This document shows, in pieces, positions 25,485-35,199 of a stretch of DNA of 64,000 bases (position 1 is its first letter; every line of letters starts with the position of its first letter). This DNA is from CBDFGS01 sp965247255 (lineage in GTDB: Bacteria > Chloroflexota > Dehalococcoidia > Lucifugimonadales > CAUZJF01): contig CBDFGS010000011.1 in the NCBI GenBank assembly GCA_965247255.1, forward strand, positions 1 through 64,000, given 5' to 3'. The notes below the pieces were generated by a model. It saw only the letters and a list, made by a program, of their open reading frames with translations, was not told the DNA's origin and ran no database searches. Position numbers and translations under genes: made by a program.

Positions 25485-28400
25485 ATGAAACAGCTGACCG
25501 TGCCTCACTTGATCGCCAAGCGGCTGGCGCACGACCGTGCGTTGCTGCTTGCGGTGCTGCTCGCTGTCATCGTTGCAGCCACTCTGAGCGCCGTAGCTCC
25601 CGTATACCTGGCCTCGCTAGAGCAGGTGTCGTTCAACTCCGCGCTGGATAAGCTCCGTTCGCCCTTCCTGCAATTCCACGTGTTCGCTCCCCGCGAGCCG
25701 CTCTCTGAGATGGCGTCCCAGCAGCGCGAGCAACTCGTGTCCGACGCAATCGAGCGACATATCTCCGATATCTACGTCGGGCGTGAGAGGGCCATCAGGA
25801 GCGCGATCTACCTCGTCGGCGTGCCCGGCCGGCCGCTGCCCCAGGAGAGGGACACAGAAGACCTGGTCTCGCGAGGCTACCTGCAGAGCATTTCGGACCT
25901 GGGGGCGCACTCAAGCTTCGTGGACGGCCGGATGGCCTTGAGCGAAGTCCGGGCCGGCCAGCGAGGGCCGATACTGGAGGCGGTCATCGGAACGGAGACC
26001 GCCCAGGTGTTCGAGCTGGCCGCCGGGGACGAACTCGAGCTCATTCGGGACCTAGGATCGCCGACTACCCTAACGGTGCAGATCGTCGGTGTGCTGGAGC
26101 CCGACCACCCAACCGATGAGTACTGGGATAACGCAACTGTGTTCCTGGCCCCGGAGCCCAACGACCCGGAAGCCCCTCTGCGGCCTCCCCAGGGGGTCTT
26201 GGTGGATGACGAAGAACCCTTCATGACGCTGTTCGTCAATCAGGACGCGATGATAGACGCATTCGCCCGAGCGCGAATCCTCTCGCGCGTGAGCTCGGTC
26301 TGGTTCGTGCTGGCAGAGAAAGATGGTGTGAAGAGGTGGTCGCTGTCCGAGACCCGCGAACGCCTCGGCGCATTCGAGGAGGAGATAGAAAGCTCGATAC
26401 CAGGGTCGGACGTGGTCACGAGCGCCGTGCCGAAGCTGCTGAACAGCCTCGATCAGAGAATCTTCATCTTCAAGGTGCCCCTGCTTCTCCTTCTCACCGT
26501 CATGGTTGCGACGGTGCTCCTCTACCTGATGATGATTATTTCCTACCTTGCCCAAAGAAGAGAGAGGGACGCTTCGCTGATGGGCTCCAGGGGCGTCGGC
26601 GCGTTCCGATTGTTGAGACTTTACGCTCTGGAAGGGCTGGTGATGACCGCAGTCGCGATGTCGGTCGCTCCTTTCGCGGCTATGGCCCTCGTTGCCCTCG
26701 CCGGCAAGCTACCCTACTTTCAAGACGTGACCGGTGGGTCGACCCTCCCGGTCGCTATCCAGCCTGCGCCATTTCTAGCCGCGGCAGCCACCGGACTCCT
26801 GTCGCTGCTGGTCCTCGTCATGGCGGGAACTATGTCCGCCCGAGGCGGCTTGCTGCTGCACAAACTGCGCTCCGCTCGTCCCCCCAGCCTGCCTCTCTTT
26901 CACCGATACTATCTCGATATCGCCCTGCTCGTGATGGGAGGACTGACGTTCTGGGAGCTCCACTCAAGAGGCCGGTTCGTGACGGGAGGCCCCTTCAAAG
27001 ACGTCGGGATCGACATGACGCTCCTGATAGCGCCAGCGCTATTCATGGTAATGGTCGCTCTCGTCTTCACGCGCTTCTTTTCGCTGATGATGCGCTTCGC
27101 CAGCGGCGAGTCTCCGGCTCTGGTGCACATGCTCGCTGTGGCGGTGGTCCTGGTCCCATCGGCGGCCATCGTAATCAGGGAAACGCGGGCCGGGGAAGCG
27201 ATGTCCTGGCCGGGCCCGGTCCTTCTGCTACTCGCAGTCGGAGTCGTCTATTGGCGCACCTCTATCACTAGACGCCCGGTCCATCGCATAGCGGGTCTAA
27301 TCGGGCAGACCGCCCTGGTTGGCGCGCTGGTGAGGCTGGAGCCCCTGACACCCGGCGAGTTCCTCTTCGTGCCGATGATCGGGCTCATCGCCCTGGTCCC
27401 GGCACAGGTCATGTTCATCTCGCTCCGCGGGTTCGCACGTGTCGCTCCTGTTTGGCTGTCCATGGGGCTTCGACGTATGGCGCGTAACCCGCTCCAATAC
27501 ACGTTGCTAATGCTGCTCCTGGTACTGGTCACCGGGCTGAGCATCCTGGCTACCACCATTGGAGGAACCCTTGAACTCAGCCAGGAAGAACGAATCCGGT
27601 ACGACATTGCGGCGGACCTTCGTGTCAGGAAGCACTCCGGAGTCCTTCCGCTTAGGGACCTGAAGGAGCGGTACCTCGACACGCCCGGAATAGCCGGCGC
27701 ATCGTTGGCGCTGCGCACGTCCGGCAGCATCGGCCGGCACCACGCCGAGGTGCTGGGCCTGGAATCCGTGGACTTCTCTTACCTGTCGTGGTATCGGCCG
27801 GACTTCTCAGAGCGCCCACTGTCGGAGATAATGTCGGACCTCTTGCCGTCCGCCGCTCGCGCATTGGAGATTCCGAAGGGGGCCACCACCATAGGGCTGT
27901 GGGTCAAACCCCGGGAATCGCTCGACAGCGTCACTTTCCACTTGTTCCTGGCCGACGATTCCGGTTCCGTGACGCCCGTCGCCATGGGTCCCCTTGAGAC
28001 TCCCGAGTGGACTTTGATGACCGCGGCCGTCCCCTCCTTGCTGCTGGGGACTCGAGTCTATCTGATGTCGGTGAACATTTACGATGGAAGCCCACGCAGC
28101 ACTCCGGGGGAGATCCGCCTGGATGACCTCCATGTAAGGATGGAGCCCTCCGGCGAGGTGGTGGTGCTCGAAGACTTCGAAGACCAGACCGGTTGGGTCC
28201 CCATCTACGCGACGCCGCTCCTTGAGGAACGGGTGTCCATCGTCGAAGACGAAGATCGAAGCGGGCGCGTGGCCTCTTTCTCCTTTGGCCAGGAGACTCT
28301 GCAGCGACTGCGCGGCCTCTACCCGAGTCCGACGGCGGGACCGATGCCGGTCGTAATCGGCGAACGCCTTGCGGAAGCGGCCGGTGTCAGCATCGACGAC

Positions 28401-29135
28401 GTCACGGTAGCGAAAATATCCGGGCGGCTGGTCCCCGTGCAGGTCAAGGACATCGTCCGCTACTTCCCAACGATGGGGCTGAACGGGGACGGCTTCATAC
28501 TGGCTGAGCTGGCCAGCCTCCTGGGCCACGTGAACGTCCTCAGCACCTCGCCCCCAATCGCGTCCAACGAGCTCTACGTAGACATGACGCCGGGCGCTTT
28601 CGACGCTGGAGAAACCGTGGCCGGGAGCGCGGGATCGGGCATGCTGCTCGCGGTGCAGGATGGGCGCGCCCGGCTGGCGGCGGTCAGGGAGGACCCTCTG
28701 GCGACAGCGGGCTGGAGAACAATCGTCGTATTGTCTCTGGCTGTGGGCCTTTTGACGGCTGCGTCCGGATATGGGGTCTACTTGATGTCGGCCGGCCATC
28801 GGGTCCGTTTGGAGATCGGCTTCCTGCAGTCCTTCGGACTCTCTCGGCGACAACTGCTGGGACTGCTCGGGTTCGAGCACCTGGCGATCGCAGCTATCAG
28901 CATCGGTCTTGGTACATGGGCCGGTTTCCAGATGAGCAGGTTGATGGTAGCCCCTCTTGCTGTGACCGAGACCGGCGAACCGGTTGTGCCTCCGTTTGTA
29001 CTTGTCACCGACTGGGACTTGCTGATACCGGCATTCGCGGTGATGGCGGGTGCTTTCATAACCTCTATCGTGGTACTCCACCGCGCGGCGGCCCGCATCG
29101 ATCCGAACATGACTCTACGGCTGGGGGAGGACTAG
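25485..29135 (+). CDS. Very large FtsX/MacB-type permease 1
   Basis: About 1216 residues from MKQLTVPHLIAK; the frame opens 7 codons earlier. It has the duplicated FtsX permease layout. An N-terminal helix (LLLAVLLAVIVAATLSAVA) is followed by a large outer domain, then a helix bundle whose first loop reads AQRRERDASLMGSRGVG, the coupling-helix region typical of FtsX. A second outer domain contains a jelly-roll-like part with IRLDDLHV and EDFEDQTGW, and a C-terminal helix bundle ends the protein. Such proteins work with an ABC ATPase to move lipids, peptides or to drive envelope enzymes, but no ATPase gene is adjacent. It abuts permease 2 with no spacer. Confidence 0.8.
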   Translation: MKQLTVPHLIAKRLAHDRALLLAVLLAVIVAATLSAVAPVYLASLEQVSFNSALDKLRSPFLQFHVFAPREPLSEMASQQREQLVSDAIERHISDIYVGRERAIRSAIYLVGVPGRPLPQERDTEDLVSRGYLQSISDLGAHSSFVDGRMALSEVRAGQRGPILEAVIGTETAQVFELAAGDELELIRDLGSPTTLTVQIVGVLEPDHPTDEYWDNATVFLAPEPNDPEAPLRPPQGVLVDDEEPFMTLFVNQDAMIDAFARARILSRVSSVWFVLAEKDGVKRWSLSETRERLGAFEEEIESSIPGSDVVTSAVPKLLNSLDQRIFIFKVPLLLLLTVMVATVLLYLMMIISYLAQRRERDASLMGSRGVGAFRLLRLYALEGLVMTAVAMSVAPFAAMALVALAGKLPYFQDVTGGSTLPVAIQPAPFLAAAATGLLSLLVLVMAGTMSARGGLLLHKLRSARPPSLPLFHRYYLDIALLVMGGLTFWELHSRGRFVTGGPFKDVGIDMTLLIAPALFMVMVALVFTRFFSLMMRFASGESPALVHMLAVAVVLVPSAAIVIRETRAGEAMSWPGPVLLLLAVGVVYWRTSITRRPVHRIAGLIGQTALVGALVRLEPLTPGEFLFVPMIGLIALVPAQVMFISLRGFARVAPVWLSMGLRRMARNPLQYTLLMLLLVLVTGLSILATTIGGTLELSQEERIRYDIAADLRVRKHSGVLPLRDLKERYLDTPGIAGASLALRTSGSIGRHHAEVLGLESVDFSYLSWYRPDFSERPLSEIMSDLLPSAARALEIPKGATTIGLWVKPRESLDSVTFHLFLADDSGSVTPVAMGPLETPEWTLMTAAVPSLLLGTRVYLMSVNIYDGSPRSTPGEIRLDDLHVRMEPSGEVVVLEDFEDQTGWVPIYATPLLEERVSIVEDEDRSGRVASFSFGQETLQRLRGLYPSPTAGPMPVVIGERLAEAAGVSIDDVTVAKISGRLVPVQVKDIVRYFPTMGLNGDGFILAELASLLGHVNVLSTSPPIASNELYVDMTPGAFDAGETVAGSAGSGMLLAVQDGRARLAAVREDPLATAGWRTIVVLSLAVGLLTAASGYGVYLMSAGHRVRLEIGFLQSFGLSRRQLLGLLGFEHLAIAAISIGLGTWAGFQMSRLMVAPLAVTETGEPVVPPFVLVTDWDLLIPAFAVMAGAFITSIVVLHRAAARIDPNMTLRLGED

Positions 29136-32100
29136 ATGTCGCCTTCGACGAGACGTGGGAGCGTACTCACCGCCGTCCGCCTTACGGGCAAGCTTGTCAA
29201 CGCGTGGAGGCTCGTCGTCAAGAGGAGCCTGGCGAACTGGCGCCTCCTCTCGTCCGTGGTCCTCGGAGTGCTGCTCGCATCCGCCATCATGGCCAGCACG
29301 GTCATCTATTTCGAGGCCCTCAGAGAGCTGGCTCTGAAACGGACCCTCGCACAGCATACCGACAGTGAACTGAACATAACCGTCCAGGCGCACAAGGGCC
29401 CGGTCTCGGCCATAGAGTATCGAAAGGTGTCCTCGATCATCGAGGCCCAGATCAACGAGAGCGTCGGCTGGCTGCTGCGGGGAGACCCGGTAAGAGCCGG
29501 CAAGACCCCTACGATGTTCCTCACCAGCCCCGGCCAGGAGGCCCGCGCCGGCGAGGGCAAAGAACGGTCCTACATCGCCTTCATGCCTCGCCTGAGCGAG
29601 CACGTCACGCTCCTTCAGGGGGGTCGCCTCCCCCGGGATGAGCGACTGAACGCCGTGGGGCTGAACGCCGTGGGGCTGAACGCCGTGGGGGAGCCTCCGG
29701 AGTTTGAAGCGCTGATACCGAAAGAGGCCGCCGAGCTATTCGAGGTTGGCGTCGGCGACGTGATGTCCGCAGTTCCAACATGGGACAGCAAAACGCCCCA
29801 TGTAGCCGTTCGCACCACCGGGGTCTTCCAACGCACCGATCCCGATGCTGATATCTGGGAGATCGAGCGGACTGTGCTCCAAGCGGACACGGGAGAAGGC
29901 TTTCGGACCGTACCGTTTCACGTCACGGAGAGCGCCTTCAAGTCGGTACTCGGGCCGGCCTTCCCCAGAATGGTGGGCGCCTATGCGTGGCTCTTGGAGG
30001 TCGATGCCGGCAGGCTGAACGCGAAGAACGCGGGACCGGCGTTGTTCGGCCTGGACTCGATGAACGGCCTGCTGACGAACACCATACCCGGCTACAGCCA
30101 AACGACCATCCTCGACGACGCGCTCGAGGAGTACGACCGGCGCATATTTTTCAGCAAGCTCCCTATGTTCGTGGTCCTGATCCTCATCGCTGTCGTCATT
30201 CTGTACTACGTCGCCTCCCTCTCAGCCCTGATCGTAGAGGACCGACGCAGCGAGATAGCCCTGCTGCGCAGCAGGGGAGCCAACTCATCGCAGATCCTCA
30301 CCGTGTTCGCGCTCGAGGGGGCGACGATAGCGGTCCTGGCAGTGGTTGGTGGGCCCGTGCTGGCTGCCGCGAGCATTAGCCTGCTCGGTTACACGCCGGT
30401 CCTCGACGACCTCACGGGAGGCGCCAGGTTGCTCGTCGCCGTGTCTGACGGCGCCTATTTGATGAGTGCGCTGGGCGGGCTGCTGGCGTTCGTAGCCTTG
30501 ATGTTTCCCGCAATTCAGGCGTCCAGGATCGGCGTTACGCGTCAGAGGCAGCAGGCTGCCCGACCCGCTCGCCGGCCGGCGTTCCAACGCTACTACATCG
30601 ACGTTCTGCTGCTGCTAGTCGGCATCTACCTCTTTCGACAGCTAACGGAGCAAGGCTCGGTCCTGGCGTCCGACCTGTTGGGCGATGTGGCCGTCAATCA
30701 GCTGCTCCTGGCCCTGCCGGGCCTCGTGCTGGTCGCCTCGGCGATGGTGCTGCTGAGACTATTCCCCGCAGCTATGGGCCTGGCCAGCAGGGTCCTGTCG
30801 CCACGGCTTCCCGTGGGAATGGTGATGGGTCTGTGGCAGATGGCGCGCAACCCGACCCACTATGCGAGGCTGTCTCTACTGCTGATCCTGACGGCAGGCC
30901 TGGGCATCTTCGCGTCCAGCTTCGGCGCTACGCTCCAGCTAAGCTTTGAGCAGCGTGTGCTCTACGCCACCGGCAGCGACATCAGGGTCCAGGGCGTGGG
31001 GATAGTCAATGAGTCGCGGCCGTTTACCGGGAGAGGCAGGAGGTTTGGAGGCGCCGCGCCAACCCCCACTCCCACCCCTGCCGCGCGGCCCGTCGCCACA
31101 CCGAGGCCGGCGCCCGTGGCCGCTTACGAGCAGGTCGCCGACGTTCACACCGTCAGCCCCGTTCACCGAACGGTCGGACTCGATCTATCGGAGAACTACG
31201 GCACAAGTTTCTCCATGCTCGCTGTTGAGGGGGAGACCTTCGATGACGTCGCATGGTTTCGGGACGATTTCTCGAGCAGGCCATTCGAGTCGCTCCTGAA
31301 GTCTCTGATCGTCTCCGATCCCCCGCCCGGCATCCTCCTCGGGGAAGATGCGCGGTTTATTCGCGTAAGGTTGAAGCCCGACCAGCCCCGCCCCAGCGTC
31401 AGGGTGACGGCCCGCGTCAAGGACGTGAACGGCTGGTACAAGAACTACCCGCTCGGTACGCTTGAATCGGGCGAGTGGGTCGAGCTGGAAACGACGCTAA
31501 CTCAGCCCGACGTCCCGCTGACTCTCATCTCCGTCGCGGTGAGCGAGATTGGAGGAGGCGGGGACGTACTGAGGTCACTGCAGGAAGGGTCGATTCTCGT
31601 CGACGGAATAAGCATCACTACGGATGGCGGGGACACCCGGACAATCGAAAACTTCGACGACGTCGAGGAGTGGAGCGTGCTGAGGGTCGAAACGGAAGCG
31701 GTCTCAGACGTGCTGCGCGCGGCGGAGTCCAGCGCGATTGGCGATGCGGGACTGGCTCTATTCTCGTGGTCTGAGGGCGCGGCCCTCAGACCACGAGGCA
31801 TCTTCTACGGCCAGCTGAACTCCCGTCTGCCCGTGCTGGCCAGCGAGTCGTTCGTCAGGTCCACCGGGCACAAAGTAGGGGAGGAGTTCGACACGCGGAT
31901 CGCCGGGACTCGGGTCCCGGTGCGGTTGGCCGGCACAGTGTCCTTTTTTCCAACGATGACCGACCCCAGCGAGAAGCTCCTGGTGGCAGAGCTCTCGACT
32001 CTGGCCAGCCATGTGAATCTCGGAGCTTCCAACCCCGGGACCGCTGCCGACGCCGGAATGGGCCCCAACGAGCTATGGATCTCGTCCACGACCGCTGGCA

Positions 32101-32642
32101 AGGAACGAGAGCTGTTATTGGAGAGGCTGCAGGGGGTCCGGAGCTACACGAAAACCTCGGTTGCCGACAGGGCCGAGCGCATCGCCAACACCAAGGCCGA
32201 CCCGCTCGTGGAAGCGGGCTGGAAGGCGCTGCTGTTCCTGACGTTCGGCGCCGTGTTCATCCTCAGCTGCCTGGGCTATGTGATCCACGCCTACGTGTCG
32301 TTCCGGAACCGTCAGCTCCAGTTCGCAATGCTGCGCACCGTTGGGTTGTCTATGCGGCAACTCGTAGCGATGCTATGGGTCGAGCAGGTGCTGGTCATCG
32401 CCACGGGAATGGCGCTGGGCACCTGGATGGGAGGGCGGCTTGGCGCGACCATCATGCCGTTCCTCGGCCACGACGACTGGGGCGACGAGGTGGTGCCGCC
32501 GTTCATCATGCAGGTCAACTGGGGAGCGCTCCTGACGACGTACGCGGCCATGATCTTAGTGTTCGCCGTGGTAAGCCTCGCGCTGCTGATCTTCATTCAG
32601 AGGATCTCGCTCCAGCGGGTGTTGAGGCTCGGCGAGATGTGA
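29136..32642 (+). CDS. Very large FtsX/MacB-type permease 2
   Basis: A 1168-residue paralogue of the preceding gene, whose stop codon directly touches this ATG. It has the same layout: N-terminal helix (SSVVLGVLLASAIMASTVI), outer domain, FtsX helix bundle with the EDRRSEIALLRSRGANSSQI coupling segment, a second outer domain with a jelly-roll-like segment (LVDGISIT, then ENFDDVEEW), and a C-terminal bundle. A proline-threonine linker (TPTPTPAARPVATPRPAP) lies near residue 645. The two proteins probably form a heterodimeric permease. The ATPase is not in the window. A 15-bp triplet repeat lies in the first outer domain. Confidence 0.8.
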   Translation: MSPSTRRGSVLTAVRLTGKLVNAWRLVVKRSLANWRLLSSVVLGVLLASAIMASTVIYFEALRELALKRTLAQHTDSELNITVQAHKGPVSAIEYRKVSSIIEAQINESVGWLLRGDPVRAGKTPTMFLTSPGQEARAGEGKERSYIAFMPRLSEHVTLLQGGRLPRDERLNAVGLNAVGLNAVGEPPEFEALIPKEAAELFEVGVGDVMSAVPTWDSKTPHVAVRTTGVFQRTDPDADIWEIERTVLQADTGEGFRTVPFHVTESAFKSVLGPAFPRMVGAYAWLLEVDAGRLNAKNAGPALFGLDSMNGLLTNTIPGYSQTTILDDALEEYDRRIFFSKLPMFVVLILIAVVILYYVASLSALIVEDRRSEIALLRSRGANSSQILTVFALEGATIAVLAVVGGPVLAAASISLLGYTPVLDDLTGGARLLVAVSDGAYLMSALGGLLAFVALMFPAIQASRIGVTRQRQQAARPARRPAFQRYYIDVLLLLVGIYLFRQLTEQGSVLASDLLGDVAVNQLLLALPGLVLVASAMVLLRLFPAAMGLASRVLSPRLPVGMVMGLWQMARNPTHYARLSLLLILTAGLGIFASSFGATLQLSFEQRVLYATGSDIRVQGVGIVNESRPFTGRGRRFGGAAPTPTPTPAARPVATPRPAPVAAYEQVADVHTVSPVHRTVGLDLSENYGTSFSMLAVEGETFDDVAWFRDDFSSRPFESLLKSLIVSDPPPGILLGEDARFIRVRLKPDQPRPSVRVTARVKDVNGWYKNYPLGTLESGEWVELETTLTQPDVPLTLISVAVSEIGGGGDVLRSLQEGSILVDGISITTDGGDTRTIENFDDVEEWSVLRVETEAVSDVLRAAESSAIGDAGLALFSWSEGAALRPRGIFYGQLNSRLPVLASESFVRSTGHKVGEEFDTRIAGTRVPVRLAGTVSFFPTMTDPSEKLLVAELSTLASHVNLGASNPGTAADAGMGPNELWISSTTAGKERELLLERLQGVRSYTKTSVADRAERIANTKADPLVEAGWKALLFLTFGAVFILSCLGYVIHAYVSFRNRQLQFAMLRTVGLSMRQLVAMLWVEQVLVIATGMALGTWMGGRLGATIMPFLGHDDWGDEVVPPFIMQVNWGALLTTYAAMILVFAVVSLALLIFIQRISLQRVLRLGEM
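29646..29690 (+). repeat. Three perfect 15-bp tandem repeats inside permease 2
   Basis: The unit CTGAACGCCGTGGGG occurs at 29646, 29661 and 29676, coding LNAVG three times. Unit length is a multiple of three, so copy-number changes would keep the frame. Confidence 0.9.
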
Positions 32643-32727
32643 CCTCATTGCGTCTTCAGGAGTCCCTGGGGGACCAGGCGCAACAGACCGCAAGATGACC
32701 CAGAGAGGCCACCAGCAAGGCTACGGG

Positions 32728-33645
32728 TCAGAACACCGCGATCGGATTCACCGCCGAGCCCGTGCCCCCCTTTATGACGAGTGGATTAGCGCTCAGCATG
32801 AAATCGTAACGGCCCTCTTCAGCACAGGCTGCGGCCAGCGGCTCCAGAAGAGCGTTGTCTAGGATCGCAACTCCGTAGGCGAAGAGCACGCCGTGGACCG
32901 GCATCGAAACCTCGGACGCGCTGGAGGCCGCGTCCAGCATGTCCCACCCAAGCACCGCCGCGTCGGAATCGCGAATGAACGGCAGACATGACCCGTGGAG
33001 CCCAGGCATGTCGACCCCTTCGGCGAACGCGTCGACGTTCGTTGCCGCGTACGCCTCTCGTCCGCAGTAGACCAGTAACGCGTCGCCAGACCCTACATCG
33101 GCGCCCTGCTCCCGACAGATATCCTCAAGCTCCCAACCGTGGACCGGCGAATCGACCGTGACAAAGGGCTCGCCGCGATGTTTCGGCACGTCCAGCAGTA
33201 CGCCGCGAGTAAGAATACCGTCGCTCCACTCATCGATCGAGCCGTATTTTGCGCCGTCGAAAGTTATCTCTTCGGCCGGGTCGCGCCCGTCCCACATCCC
33301 ATCCTGGTCCCAGTTGTGACAAAGCGCGTCGAAGTGCGTAAGGCTGACTCCGTGGTGGAAGACGCCCAGGTAGTCCAATGAGCTACCTCTACCGTCTTCG
33401 GCCGTCGCGGTCTTGATGTAGTGGTGCACCGGCCTCTGGTTCTGTGGAGAAGGGTCCACCGGGAGCGGCCGGCTCAGCGACACCACCCTCCCGGACATGA
33501 CCAGCCGCGCCGCCTCTACGCGTTTGGCAGGGGTGATGAGGTTGACGGCGCCGGCTCCACCTTTGTCCCCCCAACGGCCCCAGTTGCGACCGTCTCGCAG
33601 GTACGACTGTATCTCGGCTCCTGTGGGTATCTGTCGGTCCGCCAT
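32728..33645 (-). CDS. Cyclase-family metal-dependent hydrolase (kynurenine formamidase-like)
   Basis: A 305-residue protein of the cyclase superfamily. The metal-binding signature HHGVSLTHFDALCH is near residue 95, followed by GVLLDVPKHRGE near 147 and the GDALLVYCG segment near 190. Members hydrolyse formyl-kynurenine, isatin and similar amides or lactones; the exact substrate cannot be read here. AAGGAGTG lies 8 bases before the ATG. No signal peptide. It is convergent with permease 2 and divergent from a sialidase-like gene, so it may belong to the same catabolic neighbourhood. Confidence 0.82.
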   Translation of the reverse strand: MADRQIPTGAEIQSYLRDGRNWGRWGDKGGAGAVNLITPAKRVEAARLVMSGRVVSLSRPLPVDPSPQNQRPVHHYIKTATAEDGRGSSLDYLGVFHHGVSLTHFDALCHNWDQDGMWDGRDPAEEITFDGAKYGSIDEWSDGILTRGVLLDVPKHRGEPFVTVDSPVHGWELEDICREQGADVGSGDALLVYCGREAYAATNVDAFAEGVDMPGLHGSCLPFIRDSDAAVLGWDMLDAASSASEVSMPVHGVLFAYGVAILDNALLEPLAAACAEEGRYDFMLSANPLVIKGGTGSAVNPIAVF

Positions 33646-33754
33646 TTGTATTCACTCCTTGAGATAGTCTGGTTTGGCGCCTGTATTGTAGCCGCTGTCG
33701 ACGCAACCAGGCTGCTACAATCGCGACACTTCAAACCAGCCAAAGGAGGTAGCA

Positions 33755-35143
33755 ATGACCAACGTTCCGATGACGCGACCTGAGGAGATGTTGGCCGAGC
33801 ACAAGACCACCTACGCCACCCTCTCGACATTCGTCGAGCTGGAGGATGGCAGGATACTGCGCCATGCGTACACGGAGTTCACACTATCGGAGGATGGCGG
33901 TATCACATGGTCTGAGCCCTTTCAGAAGACGGACGCGGACGGGAACCTTGTTGATGGTCACGCGCTAGTGGGGTTGTCCGGCAAGAGCATCGGGCTTGCC
34001 GGGAAGATGGGCAAGCCACCCGTCGCTCCCCACGGGGAGACGCGGGAGCAGAAGCTGGAACGTAGTGCCGAGGCGCATGCGGCCCACCTCAAGGGCAACG
34101 GGCCATATCTAGTCTTCTGGCGCTCCGACGACGGCGGGGAGACGTGGCAGAGCCCAGTCCGCATCGCCCCCAACGGCATCGGCTCGCAGCACAATTCGAT
34201 GATACGCACCAGTTCCGGCCGCCTCGTCATGCCGGTGGAGTACGCCATAGGCCAGTCCACTTTGTTCGACCCGCACCGGAAGCCGACCGGTGGCAGACTC
34301 GTGAAAGGCCAGGCGCTTCCGGTGGTGGGCCACTACCTGGATCCCCGGTTCGCGGCCGTCTATACCGTCCACTCGGACGACGAGGGTCGGACCTGGGACA
34401 GGAACGAGGACGGCGATCTGATCGCCCTTCTCGATGAGAGCTGCACCTACAGTTACGTAATAGAACCCACGCTGGCGGAGGTGACCCCTGGGACGCTGTT
34501 CATGGTGATGCGGACAGGTCTTGGCCGCCTGTTCCAGGCATGGTCGGACAACGACGGGCTCACGTGGACGCGCCCCCAGCCATCGCCCTTTGCGGCAAGC
34601 ACGACTCCGGGCGCCATCTGCTCCCTGCCGCCCACGGGGCACCTACTGCTCATCTGGAACCAGGAAGGAGAAGAGGAGGTCAGGCAAGGCCTGAGCCGCG
34701 TGTGCATATCGTCGGCCATCAGCCGCAACGGCGGCAGCGTCTGGGAGTTCTACCAGAACGTAGAGTCGATACATGAGAGGACGTTTGTGGAGCCCCCGCC
34801 CGTCCGGCCCTTGCGTCCTGAGACGATTTCCTACCAGCCGGGAGTTGCTGCGCCGGAGCGGGATGGAAGATACATTGTGCCGGGCGACTTCTTCGGCCGT
34901 TGGTCGTACGCTTCGGTTACGGCTTTCGAGGACCGTGTGTTCATCACCTACAGCTACTCAACCTTCGAGCCTCATCCGACGAAGGCGGAGATGGTACTGA
35001 AAGGCGGACCCAGGAGCCAGCTTCAGCCGGGAGACTTCAACCAGAAGCTGAAGGTCCTGCCGATCTCGTGGTTCTATGGCGGCAAGGAGCCGTCGGACAG
35101 CCCGCACATGCCCCGAGAGGGGATCGATGTGGCTACTGCGTAA
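33755..35143 (+). CDS. BNR/sialidase-like six-bladed propeller hydrolase
   Basis: A 462-residue protein with repeated Asp-box motifs: SEDGGITWSEP near residue 45, SDDGGETWQSP near 125, SDDEGRTWD near 208 and SDNDGLTWTRP near 265. This is the sialidase (neuraminidase) propeller pattern. No signal peptide is present, so it is probably cytosolic, unlike most secreted sialidases, and the substrate may not be sialic acid. A perfect AAGGAGGT lies just upstream of the ATG. It is convergent with a GH95-like glycosidase, which suggests joint processing of imported glycans (inference). Confidence 0.75.
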   Translation: MTNVPMTRPEEMLAEHKTTYATLSTFVELEDGRILRHAYTEFTLSEDGGITWSEPFQKTDADGNLVDGHALVGLSGKSIGLAGKMGKPPVAPHGETREQKLERSAEAHAAHLKGNGPYLVFWRSDDGGETWQSPVRIAPNGIGSQHNSMIRTSSGRLVMPVEYAIGQSTLFDPHRKPTGGRLVKGQALPVVGHYLDPRFAAVYTVHSDDEGRTWDRNEDGDLIALLDESCTYSYVIEPTLAEVTPGTLFMVMRTGLGRLFQAWSDNDGLTWTRPQPSPFAASTTPGAICSLPPTGHLLLIWNQEGEEEVRQGLSRVCISSAISRNGGSVWEFYQNVESIHERTFVEPPPVRPLRPETISYQPGVAAPERDGRYIVPGDFFGRWSYASVTAFEDRVFITYSYSTFEPHPTKAEMVLKGGPRSQLQPGDFNQKLKVLPISWFYGGKEPSDSPHMPREGIDVATA

Positions 35144-35199
35144 CAGCATCCTCCTTCCGACCCGAGTGAGGAATCTAAAGACTAATGGCTAATAGCAAC

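Noticed and set aside
27807..29081. Long minus-strand ORF antisense to permease 1
   Set aside because: No ribosome binding site or recognisable domain; codon-bias shadow of the FtsX gene.
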